Below, in pieces: positions 11,531 to 22,560 of a stretch of 64,000 nucleotides of DNA. The notes under the pieces are model-generated. The model was not told where the DNA came from and ran no database searches. It was given only the letters and a program-made list of their open reading frames with translations. The position numbers and the translations under genes are program-made. Within the stretch, counting starts at the first letter, position 1; each line of letters starts with the position of its first letter. Origin of the DNA: Imbricaverruca yamaguchii (taxonomy: Eukaryota; Arthropoda; Thecostraca; Neoverrucidae); contig JAOTOL010001519.1 of the NCBI GenBank assembly GCA_034440575.1, positions 421,501-485,500 of the forward strand, given 5' to 3'.

Positions 11531-12349
11531 CGCCCAAAATCAGAAGACAACCTTTTCGGTCAGCCGGCGCTGTCATTCGCCTGGGGCCCGAAGAGGTCTG
11601 CTTCGCTCTGATGAGTGCGGCGGCAAAAAAACACCACCGTTGGGCGGTGTTTTCTCTGTGCCGGAGCGCGGCCGAGACAACAGGTGGCGACGAGACGGCA
11701 GTTCGCCAACAACAGCCCTCACGCGGCTGAATGCTGGTGCGAACCCCAACGGCATGCTGAGGGAGAAAACATTGGCTCGGTCGGTGTGCGCCTGTTTTTC
11801 ATTATCGGGTATTGGGCTCACATCTTGACAGAATCTAATACCTGATTGGCATGGTCTTTTCGAAATTCCAAACGCTCGCAAAGGAATACATATTTTGAAG
11901 AAAGAAATGTTTGGCATGCCAACCGCATGCCAAACCATGCCAACCGCAAAAATAAAAACCCAAAAGACCTTAAAAATGAAGAAAATAAGTTGAGAAATGG
12001 AATATTGAGTCACTGAATATGGAAGCTGTAAAGATGTACGTTTCTGCCACTTGCATCAATTTTCACATATAAAAATCTAATCACATGACTTGAGGCGAAC
12101 AAAATTTGACTGGTCAGAAACAATAAGCTTTTAAAGTGCTGATATGGATGCTTATTACGGACTATGGTGTTATGTCCGGTATGCTGTTCGGTTAGCCACC
12201 AAAATACGCGGAATATATTGGTTCTGGCTGGGCGTGAAAATGTATGCATCCAAAGTTTCAAAAATGTTTGGGCGTACGGAAATGAGGGTCATGAAGAACG
12301 AGTGCGTTGTGCGTGTGACCATGCGAAAGCGTGACTTTCTCACATAGCA

Positions 12350-12735
12350 GAACACCAACTCGGACAGCTGATGCTTGTTGCGTTTTAAGTCCGGCTCGCT
12401 GCCCGCTTCCTTGCTATTGGCTCCGTGCTGCGGAACAAACGGCTCAATGTGGCGGCATTTCGTCAAACGTCTGCTGACATACTGCCGGCCGAAAATTAAC
12501 GACACCCGTACGGACACACTTGTTCAGCAAATTAAAAAACTTCGCCGGAAAGTTTTCCGACTCGGCCGCCACACGGCGGCCCGTCGCGAATATTAACGAG
12601 CCTGCAGTGCGGTGGTGTCGCAGCGAAAATTTGACTCGGCTCGCCTGGCGCGCGCGCTGCACGCGTGGCTGCGCAACTCGTGTTGCGGCGAGATCTGTGT
12701 CGCATCGATGGGTCGCATCGTTGGGCCTACCCGTG
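12350..12735. other. Small GC-rich island
   Basis: CpG content rises over this stretch (GCCGCCACACGGCGGCCC, GCGCGCGCTGCACGCG). Frames at 12375-12596 and 12520-12780 are not recognisable. A possible regulatory island without defined boundaries. Confidence 0.35.
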
Positions 12736-12739
12736 AAGG

Positions 12740-13715
12740 CAGCGGGTACCGATGTTGGGAAATTGTCTAGTGAATATTAGTCAACTAGTTATTAAGAGCT
12801 GATATCAATTGAGTGAGTGATCGAGAGAGGATGAAGTTAATCAACGATTATTCTGATTAGTGCATGACATGCAAGAGTAGCACATGAAACTGCGCTGTAG
12901 TCGTCATCAGTAACATTGTAGTCCTTTGCAATCACAACGTTCTCCATATGGCTGTCATGCTGTGGATGTTCGATGAAGGTGACTCATTAATATGAGATTG
13001 CTCTTCGTTCATGGTGCAGGTCTTTTGGTACGAAAATGTGGTCACTATTGGAAGGACTAGCATAAATGTGGCTTTGACTTTTGTGAGTGTCAGACGTCAG
13101 CAGGTATTTATGGGTACCGTGTCTTCAGACTAAGTCCCCAATCCATGATGCATGGTAGGCAAAACATATACATCAACATTATTAGGGAAAGATGCCCTCC
13201 TGCTTTGCCCTTGTCATGGCTGTGATTTTTAAAGAGGAATAACGCATGCGCTCTGTGAGGGATGATTACTTCTTAACGAATGATGTAATAAAGTCATAGA
13301 GCTATAAAATGTTCCGACTTAATAGGGGCCACAGGGTCCATCTGGATTAAGCCTGTCAGTGGAAAACCTGCAAACATGGACAGCAAGATATTCAACATCC
13401 TATCCAACGCTATATCCTAAATTATAAAGAAGATATCTATCAACATCCTATTCACCCACCAATGCTCACTCACTAAACTCAGAATATCTATTTCGTGTAA
13501 TAGATATTCTGTACCGTTCTGTACCGATAATAGATATTATGTACCCCCATTCACTCAATTTCGTGTAACATGCGTGAACCGAGTAACCGACACCCAGCAA
13601 TGAATGTCATAATGCCCGTTCCAAATTATCCATCTACCCCAACGTATTAAATTAAATTGACTTTTGAATTAAATTTAAAGCAGCATGAAATTGACATTGC
13701 ATAACACATCACATC
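12740..13715. other. No gene seen
   Basis: AT-rich sequence. Short direct repeats of ATAGATATT(C/A)TGTACC occur near 13500-13545. Nothing else notable. Confidence 0.5.
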
Positions 13716-13719
13716 ACTC

Positions 13720-15030
13720 AGATTGACCTTATCTAGCTCTTTAGCTATTTCTTACATTTTAATTTTGACAAGTTGAAATTTGAATCATGTCACCCGTTCA
13801 TCTCTCATAGTTCAGTGAGACCCATTCTAATACAATAGGCCTTGCTCCATATTCTAAGTTACCTCGTCTACTGATGAGTGTGGCTTTGCGCAGCACTCTT
13901 TCTATCATATTTATATTGCTTTCTAGGTAAGGGCCCCATGCCTTCACCGAATATTCCAGGTAGGGTCGCACATAGGCTAACTACATATGTTCACGACTTC
14001 CCTACTCTTATACCTCACACTCCTATTAACTACTTCCAGTACTCTGATTGCCCTGCTTCTAGCTGAGGTACAGTGTTTCTCTACCTTACGATCATTTCAA
14101 ACTAACCCGCCTAAGTCTCTTTCCTCTTCAATAGCATTCGGTACCCTACCTCCCATTGCATACCAGAATGTCTCATCTCCACACCCTAGGTGCGTAACCT
14201 TCCGCTTTTCTTAGTTGAAAAACCCCCGTCGTTGATCAAGGTGCTTTTTAGGTCCTCCAAGTCCAGTCGAATATCACTGGATCGACAACTACTATTAGCT
14301 ACTCCTACCAGCTTCATGCATACCAACATCAAATGTGAGCACCCTATTCTTCAGCCCATCCTCGATCTTCCAGATCGAAATCATGTTGAGTATCCTTTAA
14401 AAGGTTATGCTAAACTACCTGTGTTCATCACTCCCGTCGACCAGCTTTTTCACCAGAAATACTGCTTAAAACTAACTATGAAACTAACTAACTAACTAGT
14501 GAACTATTGAACTAGTAAATAGAACTAGTGAACTATGAACCTTGCGAACTGTTGAGGTTATACTGACTAGTCAGCAGTGTCATATACACATTTCATACTT
14601 CCCTCTGTGAAAACTTGCACCAGGTACGTATTTCGCCAATCTTCAAATACTTAGAATTTTCCATAAACCACTTGATTGTGAAACCTAGGCGAACTTCAGG
14701 GCAACCTACAAAGACCCTAGTGTATCAATTATCCGGTCCATCACCTTTATGGGGTTTTATATTCTGCAACTGCTTTTTTCTACATCCTCTGTAGTTGTTG
14801 CAGGATCTTCTAACCTATCACCTGTCATTGGAAAACACTTTCAGTGCTTTCTGATGTACCTGTGTTTTCGTTAGTAAAGACTTCTGAGAATTGTTTGCTT
14901 AGGGACTCGACTATACCAGTATCATCAGCCAATAGTTCACCACCTACCTCCAGTGGTCAGACACTACATTTTTTAGACTTGAAGTCGTGGAAGTTAATCA
15001 AGTCAGTGTCAATGAGAACATTTGTCGTGA
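13720..15030 (-). mobile_element. LINE copy B, same family as copy A
   Basis: A second minus-strand copy of the LINE. Nucleotide matches to copy A include GATTGACCTTATCTA, AGGTAAGGGCCCCATGCCT (copy A: AAGTAAGGGTTCTATGCCT), GTAGGGTCGCACATA, and GATCGAAATCATGTTGAGTA. It is missing the FADD-containing interval: at about 14320 sequence jumps from the region left of FADD to the FRSQRSC-equivalent region, an internal deletion of roughly 300 bp. Toward its 5' end (14810-15000, minus) it preserves part of the endonuclease-RT linker, reading LADDTGIVESLSKQFSEVFT, which copy A lacks. Frameshifted and inactive. Confidence 0.8.
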
Positions 15031-15086
15031 TAAGGTGCAACGACGACAGAAAGCACGGGAAAATACTTGTTCTCCGCGCCTTCTGC

Positions 15087-15270
15087 GCCTGGCCCTGTCA
15101 GGGGATGAGTAGCCTAGGGGTAAGATCCTCGTCTCACAATCGAGAGGTTGTGGGTTCGAGTCTCACCTGTCGCTACTCTTCGCCCGCGACCAATCAGCGT
15201 GAGAGATTGGCGACGCTGCATGACTCAACGGTCGATGTGTCGTAAAACCAGTAACCAGCCTGGCCCTGTC
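15087..15270 (+). mobile_element. tRNA-derived SINE, family S1, copy 1, with 13-bp TSD
   Basis: SINE body 15100-15257 is flanked by perfect direct repeats GCCTGGCCCTGTC at 15087-15099 and 15258-15270. Pol III box A is TAGCCTAGGGG (15110-15120) and box B GGTTCGAGTC (15153-15162). The anticodon-loop position reads CTCACAA with T33. After the tRNA-like head comes a ~60 bp body including GACCAATC..GATTGGCGAC (self-complementary) and GACTCAACGGTCGATG, ending in TGTCGTAAAACCAGTAACCA. A second copy at 57924-58084 confirms the family. Mobilised by a LINE in trans, from general SINE biology. Confidence 0.95.
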
Positions 15271-15274
15271 GCCG

Positions 15275-15785
15275 TTCGCCGGAAACGCTGCTGAAAATCT
15301 TGACCGAAACGCTGCGGGCCGACAATCACGCTGTGCACTTACGCCAATGTGCTGTTGGGCCGAATGTGCTGTCGAGCCACATAGCCGACTGCATGACCGG
15401 CCAGTGCAGCCACGTGCCTGCCGGCCGGGTGGGCCCGGCGCTGCGCCACGTCGGCGCGCTAATTTTCCGCCGCAGGCCGTCGCTTGTGAACCGGCCGACA
15501 AACAGCGCGGCCGGTAACGAGCCGACGACTGATGAAGCGGCGCCCATTGTCGCCGGCCGCGCCGCAGCCGGCAGTGGCGCCCCCCCCCCCGGGGAGAAGG
15601 AGGCCGGCGCACGCCCGCCAGATCCATACCGGCACAAGGTGCGCGTACGGCGGCCGCCCGCCGGCTGGAAAAACAGGCGGTGCCGCGCTGGGGACCCTCG
15701 TGGTCGGTTCGTCCCTGTCGGGCCGTGCCGCTGCCATGGAAGACGCGAGCAGTCGGATTTTCGATGTTGCATGCAGTAGTCTGCT
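15275..15785. other. CpG-rich island
   Basis: Dense GCCGGCC, GCGCGGCC and CCGCCG blocks between the SINE and the 12-bp array. Overlapping ORFs on both strands have no recognisable domain. Possible island promoter; no direct evidence of transcription. Confidence 0.5.
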
Positions 15786-15789
15786 GCTC

Positions 15790-16056
15790 AGCACGCTTCC
15801 CGACACGATGTCCGACATGCTGCCCGACACGCTGCCCACCACGATGTCAAACACGATATCCAACACAATGGCCAACACGCTGCTCAACACGCTGCCCGAC
15901 ATGCTGCCCGACACGATGTCAAACACGGTATCCAACACAATGGCCAACACGCTGCTCAGCACGCTGCCCAACACGATGTCCAACACGATGTCCAACACTA
16001 TGTCCAACACGATGTCCAGCACGATGTCCAACACGCTGCCAACACGCTGCTCAACA
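15790..16056. repeat. 12-bp minisatellite with 72-bp higher-order unit
   Basis: Variants of AACACGATGTCC (also AACACGCTGCCC, GACATGCTGCCC, AACACAATGGCC) repeat every 12 bp. Six successive variants recur as a block: ATGTCAAACACG starts at 15844 and 15916, 72 bp apart. The 12-bp period keeps frames open on both strands. Confidence 0.92.
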
Positions 16057-16392
16057 CGCCACCCGAACTACCCGCAGTCGATGCGCTCTAAAGCACACAT
16101 CCACCACCACAACCGTAACTACCATTGCTGAAGTACGCGCTCGTTTGAAAAAGATGTTTGCAACATCTACCCGAACTTTTCACTTAAAATACGTTTATCA
16201 TCGATGCATTGCTCCTTCAGTTTGCATAATCCATCTTTCAGAGGCGTGGTGAGGGCATCCGTACTTTGTAAATTAAGACCAAGCATCACAAGCATCCGTG
16301 GTAACGATGCTCCCTTCGTGCGATGATTTCATTTCCCCTCGTGCGAAAGATTTCATTCACAACTCGTCAGAATCTCGGCTACCGCGGTGCTA

Positions 16393-17398
16393 TGATCCCA
16401 GTGGAGCGTGCCATGAGACGATGATCCCAGTGAAGGGTGCCATAAGATGAAGATCCCAGTGGAGCGCGCCAGGAGATGATGATTACAGTGGAGCACGCCA
16501 GGAGATGATGATTACAGTGGAGCACGCCAGGAGATGATGATTACAGTGGAGCGTGCCATGAGACGATGATTATAGTGGAGCACGTCAGGAGATGATGATT
16601 ACAGTGGAGCACGCCAGGAGATGATGATTACAGTGGAGCGCGCCAGGAGATGATGATTACAGTGGAGCACGCCAGGAGATGATGATTACAGTGGAGCACG
16701 CCAGGAGATGATGATTACAGTGGAGCGCGCCAGGAGATGATGATTACAGTGGAGCACGCCAGGAGATGATGATTACAGTGGAGCACGCCAGGAGATGATG
16801 ATTACAGTGGAGCACGCCAGGAGATGATGATTACAGTGGAGCGCGCCAGGAGATGATGATTACAGTGGAGCACGCCAGGAGATGATGATTACAGTGGAGC
16901 ACGCCAGGAGATGATGATTACAGTGGAGCACGCCAGGAGATGATGATTACAGTGGAGCGCGCCAGGAGATGATGATTATAGTGGAGCACGCCAGGAGATG
17001 ATGATTACAGTGGAGCACGCCAGGAGATGATGATTACAGTGGAGCACGCCAGGATATGATGATTACAGTGGAGCGCGCCAGGAGATGATTACAGTGGAGC
17101 GCGCCAGGAGGTGATGATTACAGTGGAGCGCGCCAGGAGATGATGATTACAGTGGAGCGCGCCAGGAGATGATGATTACAGTGGAGCGCGCCAGGAGGTG
17201 ATGATTACAGTGGAGCGCGCCAGGAGGTGATGATTACAGTGAGCGCGCCAGGAGATGATGATTACAGTGGAGCGCGTCAGGAGATGATGATTACAGTGGA
17301 GCGCGCCAGGAGACGAGGATCCCAGTGAAGGATGCCAGGAGACGAGGATCCTAGTGGGTCGCGCCAGGAGACAAGGATCCCATTGGAGCGCGCTAGGA
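16393..17398. repeat. 29-bp minisatellite, ~34 copies, nested structure
   Basis: Unit GGAGATGATGATTACAGTGG + AGCRCGCCA, period 29 (starts 16501, 16530). Two main variants differ at one base, AGCACGCC (A) and AGCGCGCC (G). From about 16640 to 17085 they run AAG, AAAG, AAAG, AAAG, so the array evolved partly by copying 3- and 4-unit blocks (87 and 116 bp). From 17085 on, the G variant dominates. Edge units (16393-16470 and 17310-17395) are strongly diverged (GACGATGATCCCAGTG, GACGAGGATCCTAGTG). Confidence 0.96.
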
Positions 17399-17399
17399 G

Positions 17400-18930
17400 A
17401 CTTTGTGTAACATTTAACACACTTGACGATGGCACAAGTCCGAATGTTGCTGACATCGCATATACTAGCAACTCGTCGCTGACAGTTAAACAAATATAAA
17501 ACACAGTAGTTTTATTTAATTGCTCAAGGTAGCTTGAATCCATCCGTATCAATTAGTTTCTCACAGCGCAGGATGACCATGCCAACCTACTCAAGCGAGG
17601 TCATTCGGTGACAATGTAGCACTTTTACATCGCATCCGCCAACTTCCAACTCTCAACTCTCAGTCGATATCGGCTTGCTTGCCCCGGTTGATACTCAGCA
17701 GATATACCGGATGTTCACAGAAGGGAGATATCTCGGCATTTGACAGCAGTGGCTGCCGCACGTGTGGTATGTAAAGCGGTCATCCTAGAAAGCTTCACCG
17801 GCTGCTCCCAGCTTCCCCCAGCCAAAGTCCCGTCTCTTGATCTCGACTGGTTCATATCAACACAAGTTCCGACCAATTGGCGAAGTTCAGACATCAAAGT
17901 GTGTGCAACCGCGTCGATGGCAAGGCTGACGATTTGCACTTATTCGTTTCTTGTTGTTCGAAAGATATGCAGAAACAAATCACAGGGGTGGAGATGGAGG
18001 GCTGGGAGGGGGGATTAGCATCCATGACATCACCAATGCGGTTGCTAAATCTGAACGAGCGAGGCACTATGCAATTCCGTATGCTCACTAAGTTTCTTTG
18101 TCTATGTCTGCGTCGCACGGGTCTACAGTTGGTGGGCGTGTTTATTCGTCTTTCGATATATATATAGAGCTGACTGAGTTGGAACTAAGGGGCACGTCGG
18201 GAATGACGAGGAACAGCAGAGAACATAAGTCCCACGGGAAATAAACAAATTCAGGTTCAAGGAGGGAGAGAACTTGGAAAATGAACATTCCTTCCGTTAT
18301 GCAAGTGGGCTCGATGAAGGAATTCACAAATAATCTTGTTAAAACATCTTGGAAAAAATTGAATAGTGATCTTCAAAGAAAACACGTAAGGAATGCCTTA
18401 TTACAGCTAGATGTATTCGATATTTGTGTTAAGCAATATGCTCCATCACATATAATCGCAATCTGTGTTCGGACAATCACTGTTCAGCAGTTGTTGCATG
18501 GCTTTCAGTCATAAATTAATACCACTGGGATATATCCGATTTAGTCGCAAAAGGCAATTCTACTGAATGACTGGCGCAGAAAAAAAAATTGCAAGGAAAA
18601 TAGTGCCACTGTGGGAGTATTTAAACTGAGATAAAGCCATCAGGTATTTCGCATTTATGTAATACCAAGACGCATCGGTGCAAATAGATTGTCATAGAAA
18701 CCGAACGAATGCCAACATTTTATGTCGATAAACGGCAATTGAGAGACAACTAGCAGTCACGTAGCCTACGGCGTCCTTTTTTTGCTTTAATTGTTCACGT
18801 TTAAATGTCGTCACGTCATGTTAAAAACAAAATTGATGGAAAGCTACTCTCACATTTGCACCCGTTACTGGAGATGGAGAAAATAAAACAGAAAGGCTAG
18901 ACCATGACTATGAAGAATGGCAAAAAAATG
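17400..18930. other. No gene established
   Basis: Unique-looking sequence. A 77-residue frame at 18281-18514 (contains SWKKLNSDLQRKHVRNALL) is mildly protein-like, but I recognise no family and see no supporting signal. A short (TA)n occurs at 18158-18167. Confidence 0.45.
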
Positions 18931-19030
18931 TTTTTTTTTAAAAAAAATGACGTCTCCTGTAAAGGGGACGTCATTAGATAAATTTATGGGGACGTCATTC
19001 CACAATCCCCAACGCTATTGGGGATTGTGG
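18931..19030. repeat. Cluster of consecutive hairpins
   Basis: In order: a T9/A8 self-complementary run (18931-18948); hairpin 1, AATGACGTCTCC (18946-18957) with GGGGACGTCATT (18964-18975), 12-bp stem with one mismatch and 6-nt loop; an additional direct copy of GGGGACGTCATT at 18988-18999; then hairpin 2, CCACAATCCCCAA (19000-19012) with TTGGGGATTGTGG (19018-19030), a perfect 13-bp stem with 5-nt loop. Three GACGTC cores are present. Could be the end of a fold-back or MITE-like element. Confidence 0.9.
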
Positions 19031-19202
19031 AAAATACACAACAAACAATAAACAATGTCCGTGACAAATTGTAATCGGTCGTGAATACAATGAGTAAGCT
19101 ATGGCTTGACATGTACCACAGTGCAGACCACGTCGGGACAGCGCGGCTCTCCTCAGCGCCGCCGCGGCGGGGCGGCGAGAGCCGACCTGCGGTGCGGTGC
19201 GG

Positions 19203-19480
19203 TGCGGCGGTGGTGTCGCTGGCTGCGGTGTCGGTGGTGTCGGTGGTGTGGCTGGCTGTGGTGTCGGTGGTGTCGGTGGTGTTGCTGGTTGTGGTGTCCG
19301 TGGTGTCGGTGGTGTCGGTGGTGTCGGTGGTGTCGTGTCGGTGGTGTCGGTGGTGTCGGTGGTGTCGGTGGTGTCGGTGGTGTCGGTGGTGTCGGTGGTG
19401 TCGGTGGTGTCGGTGGTGTCGGTGGTGTCGGTGGTGTCGGTGGCTGTGGTGTCGGTGGTGTCGGCGGTGTCAGTTGTGGC
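19203..19480. repeat. 9-bp minisatellite (TCGGTGGTG)n
   Basis: About thirty copies, perfect in the centre and diverged to TGGCTGCGG and TGGCTGTGG at the left edge. It generates Val-Val-Ser frames on the plus strand and Thr/Pro-rich frames on the minus strand, including a 267-residue minus-strand ORF (18995-19798) that I do not accept as a gene. Confidence 0.95.
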
Positions 19481-19531
19481 GGTGTTAATGGCGTCAGCAG
19501 TAGCACTGGCCGCTCCAGGGGTCGCCGCGCG

Positions 19532-19645
19532 GCCTGTGTAGCGCAGCTGGTAGAGAGCCCGACTACAAGCGCCGCTGCTCTCATGTGTGCGGATTGTGCA
19601 AGAGTCTCGGACCCCAAGCTGCAGCTGAGGGAGGGGAGGATGTCC
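19532..19645 (+). mobile_element. tRNA-like segment, possible diverged SINE head
   Basis: TGTGTAGCGCAGCTGGTAGA resembles the 5' half of a tRNA. TAGCGCAGCTGG (19539-19550) fits pol III box A. A weak box B-like AGTCTCGGACC follows at about 19602, some 60 bp on. No clear target-site duplication or A-rich or tandem tail is seen, and a full cloverleaf is not formed by eye, so a functional tRNA gene is unlikely. Confidence 0.4.
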
Positions 19646-19649
19646 CCTA

Positions 19650-20500
19650 AGCAATAACACCTGATCAAGTAGGATCATGTATAATTTGTATGACAACAAA
19701 CCAGCAATTTCGGCGCACTTCGCTCGCCGAAATTGTTGCCCATCAAATCTGATTGTATTGGAGTCACCGCCCCTTTCAGAAAATCCCAGCTGCACCACTA
19801 CGTTGACGGAATGTAACGCTATGTCTCATGTGAGTCATTGGGTAGACCTGGTCAAGTTGATACACAGGATGGTTGATGCATAAGCATCATCACCACAAGT
19901 ATGAAGCCTGTTGCAACTGGGACCCTCGTCTTGCGGCAGAAAAACAAGCGCAGGTCATTTCAACATGCGACTGCAGAATGATGACGATGCTGCACATTTT
20001 TGGAGCGAAGGTAAAATTTTAATGTCTGTGCTTAGATTCTGATTTGCCACCCACTTCCTGAGTTTTTTTTGGTGTCTGCTATCATTACCGTGTTCTCTCA
20101 GCTTTACTACAGCTTTGGACTGCAAATGGCCTTGACCTGCAACCTGGTGCGGCACACTTGACATCGGGTACCTCCTTATGCAGTGTGCTTAATCAGCGTG
20201 CAATGAATTCGCACCATGAAATACAGTTTTAAGTTCAATACATTACCGAGAGAGTCGCATACTTCAATGCTTCACATTTTACAGATTTTGGTCTTAACTT
20301 GTGACCTTGGCACAGACCTAAGGCATAATTTCTTAAGTGCTCTAACATCGCACGCAACATCGCTATCGATTGCCATTTGAAGTTGTAAATTCGGCCCAGC
20401 CGTCCTTAAGATAAGCGAGGTGGTGGTAATAATTTCCCGGTCAATGAGATGCAGCCTAGGCCGCACCGTAAATACTAGGTTAATTGTCATTGGTAGTTTT
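19650..20500. other. No gene seen
   Basis: Unique-looking sequence with short frames only. Confidence 0.5.
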
Positions 20501-20514
20501 TCGCCAGCTTACTT

Positions 20515-21055
20515 TGGCCTCAGCGAAGATTTCGGGAAGCGATCTCGGATGACGGTTCGGTTTCAGGAGGAGGTTTCGCATCACGGTTCGAATTCGGCAG
20601 GGGGTCGCGGATCACACTTCGGTTTCGGGAAGAGGCCGCGCACCGCTGTTCGGTTCCTCGGCCACGACCACATCAGGGAATGGCAGCGGGGCTCCCATGA
20701 CCCATTCACGGTCAGGATCGGCCGGGGTGCGATGGCTGTCGGAGTAATTAGAAGTGATGGTCGGACAGAGTCGACCGCCGACTCCCCGGACGCCGATCAC
20801 GACAGGCTCGGATCTCGGCCCACGGCGCGCCGCCGCACCACGCCGCTTTATGGCCGTAGGCAAATTGACCTCTTTACGGGCCGGCTGAGCACGAGTTCTC
20901 CCCCGAGGTGCGGCTGGCCGGCGGGCCGATACTCAGAGCGCGTGGCGCCGTCCACCTCCAAACCAGCCGCCGCCGGCGGAAGCACTCCGGAGCCAGCCCT
21001 GGACAATAGCAATCAGCTGCTGGCGTGGGACTTGGCTCCATATGTGACGCTCTAG
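20515..21055. promoter_or_regulatory. CpG-rich island upstream of the THAP exon
   Basis: GC- and CpG-rich. The left part (20525-20660) has a degenerate ~36-bp repeat with the core ACGGTTCGGTTTC or CACTTCGGTTTCGG. Its position about 250 bp upstream of the THAP-like start makes an island promoter plausible; that is inference. Confidence 0.35.
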
Positions 21056-21294
21056 GGGATTATGATCGATATCAATTCGTTTACATCCACGAGCGCCAAA
21101 CTGACCAATTAGAGTGCAGCATTCTTGTGAAATTAGCAAGAGTAGCTTATGTCGAACGCTTAGTGTAACTGTGAGTCAGTTGGGTGGTTCATGGAGGAAG
21201 AGCCGTGAACGTAAGCCGTAGAGGGTTGTTATCGGGACGCTGCGTGGTAGCAAGGTGCCTATATATTGTGCACAGCGATTTTCTCCTCCCTAAA

Positions 21295-21425
21295 ATGGCG
21301 TTTTGTTTCGTGCCGGAATGCAGCCACCAGTCTGGCACGGCATCCTGTAGTTTTTTTCTTCAGGTTCCCAAAAAATCCCAGGATCGCCAATACATGGAGT
21401 TGGGCAATGGAAGTTTTTCAAGGTC
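21295..21425 (+). pseudogene. THAP zinc-finger N-terminus, frameshifted
   Basis: ATG at 21295 in context AAAATGG begins MAFCFVPECSHQSGTASCSF, matching the start of a THAP DNA-binding domain: CX4C at residues 4 and 9, then a serine/cysteine stretch. A run of seven T's (about 21350-21356) shifts the frame by one base, after which the expected continuation appears in another frame: FRFPKNPRIANTW, with the conserved FRFPK and a Trp. The downstream C-x2-H zinc pair is not found before the 22-bp array, so either the rest is in another exon or the copy is truncated. THAP proteins are C2CH zinc-finger DNA-binding factors, several derived from P-element-like transposases. The frameshift could be real decay or a homopolymer length error. 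Domain recognition is good; gene status is uncertain. Confidence 0.65.
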
Positions 21426-21596
21426 ATTGTTGTTTACGCTTCGGGCCGCTTCGGAGGCTAGTCAGCTGGCGTTATTGTCCAACCTGGCTAGATAGGCCTT
21501 GTCCGGAGCGACGTCGTTCCCGACACGAAGCCGTGCGTGGGATCTGCCTGCAGCGTAGCGGCGGCGGCGGCCGACTGTGGCGCCACGGCCGGCGCT

Positions 21597-22130
21597 ACAC
21601 CCCGCGGAGGGCTGCTCCTCACCCCGCGGAGGGCTGCTCCTCACCCCGCGGAGGGCTGCTCCTCACGGCGCGGAGGGCTGCTCCTCACGGCGCGGAGGGC
21701 TGCTCCTCACCCCGCGGAGGGCTGCTCCTCACGGCGCGGAGGGCTGCTCCTCACGGCGCCTCGGGCGGCGCTACACCCCGCGGAGGGCTGCTCCTCACCC
21801 CGCGGAGGGCTGCTCCTCACGGCGCGGAGGGCTGCTCCTCACGGCGCGGAGGGCTGCTCCTCACGGCGCGGAGGAGCTCCTCAATCCGGCCGGCGCTACA
21901 CCCCGCGGAGGGCTGCTCCTCACGGCGCGGAGGGCTGCTCCTCACGGCGCTCGGGCGGCGCTACACCCCGCGGAGGGCTGCTCCTAGGGGGGCTGCTCCT
22001 CACGGCGCGGAGGGCTGCTCCTCACCCCGCGGAGGGCTGCTCCTCAATCCGGCCGGCGCTACACCCGGCGGAGGGCTGCTCCTCACGGCGCGGAGGGCTG
22101 CTCCTCACGGCGCGGAGGAGCTCCTCAATC
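21597..22130. repeat. 22-bp minisatellite
   Basis: About 24 copies of a 22-bp unit, GAGGGCTGCTCCTCAC plus CCCGCG or GGCGCG. The two variants are interspersed, and are interrupted by longer pieces containing CGGCCGGCGCTACACCC (near 21587, 21890, 22050, 22132) that recur with the same flanks. A 389-residue plus-strand frame (21266-22435) through this array is an artefact: the unit is 22 bp and reads open in all frames. It sits just downstream of the THAP-like exon. Confidence 0.94.
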
Positions 22131-22169
22131 CGGCCGGCGCTCGCTCCGACACGAACGGGCTAATGCCGC

Positions 22170-22560
22170 CCAAGCTGGAGGATGTGTCGGCCGTTGAACT
22201 GCGTCGCCCCTGCGATGGTCCCCTCTTCCTGTTCTTCCCTCATCTCGTCCGATGTTGCCTGCCGCGCACGTCCAAGTCAAACACGCCGGTTGTTCCAAGC
22301 GATCAGAAACCCTTGCCCAGGTTCAAGAGGTTCCAGAGCGCCTGCTGCCACTCTTGCACGGTTTTCCGGAAAAAGTCCACTCTTTGCCTCGGACGTGATC
22401 ACGTTGAAATACTGCCATTCAGTGGCCGTGGATAACTGGGGCGTCTCCTGTGCCTCAGAAATCTCCCGGTCTCCAGACGGGCTCCAGGGAACCGCGCGCG
22501 CGCCAAAGACAGACACTGGTGGTGCCGAACCTGCCTCATAGCTCAGCCAGGGCGAACCTC
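22170..22560. other. GC-rich flank, no gene established
   Basis: Unique GC-rich sequence with overlapping frames on both strands (for example 22182-22541). No recognisable domain. Confidence 0.4.

Noticed and set aside
15100..15172. Functional tRNA gene
   Set aside because: Has pol III boxes but is embedded in a SINE with target-site duplications and a repeated 3' body; the anticodon stem has a mismatch.
16393..17398. CRISPR array
   Set aside because: Regular 29-bp periodicity resembles direct repeats, but there are no unique spacers, no cas genes, and the context is eukaryotic.
21266..22435. 389-residue frame across the 22-bp array
   Set aside because: Made almost entirely of minisatellite; only the FRFPK-containing start is meaningful, and it belongs to the THAP trace.
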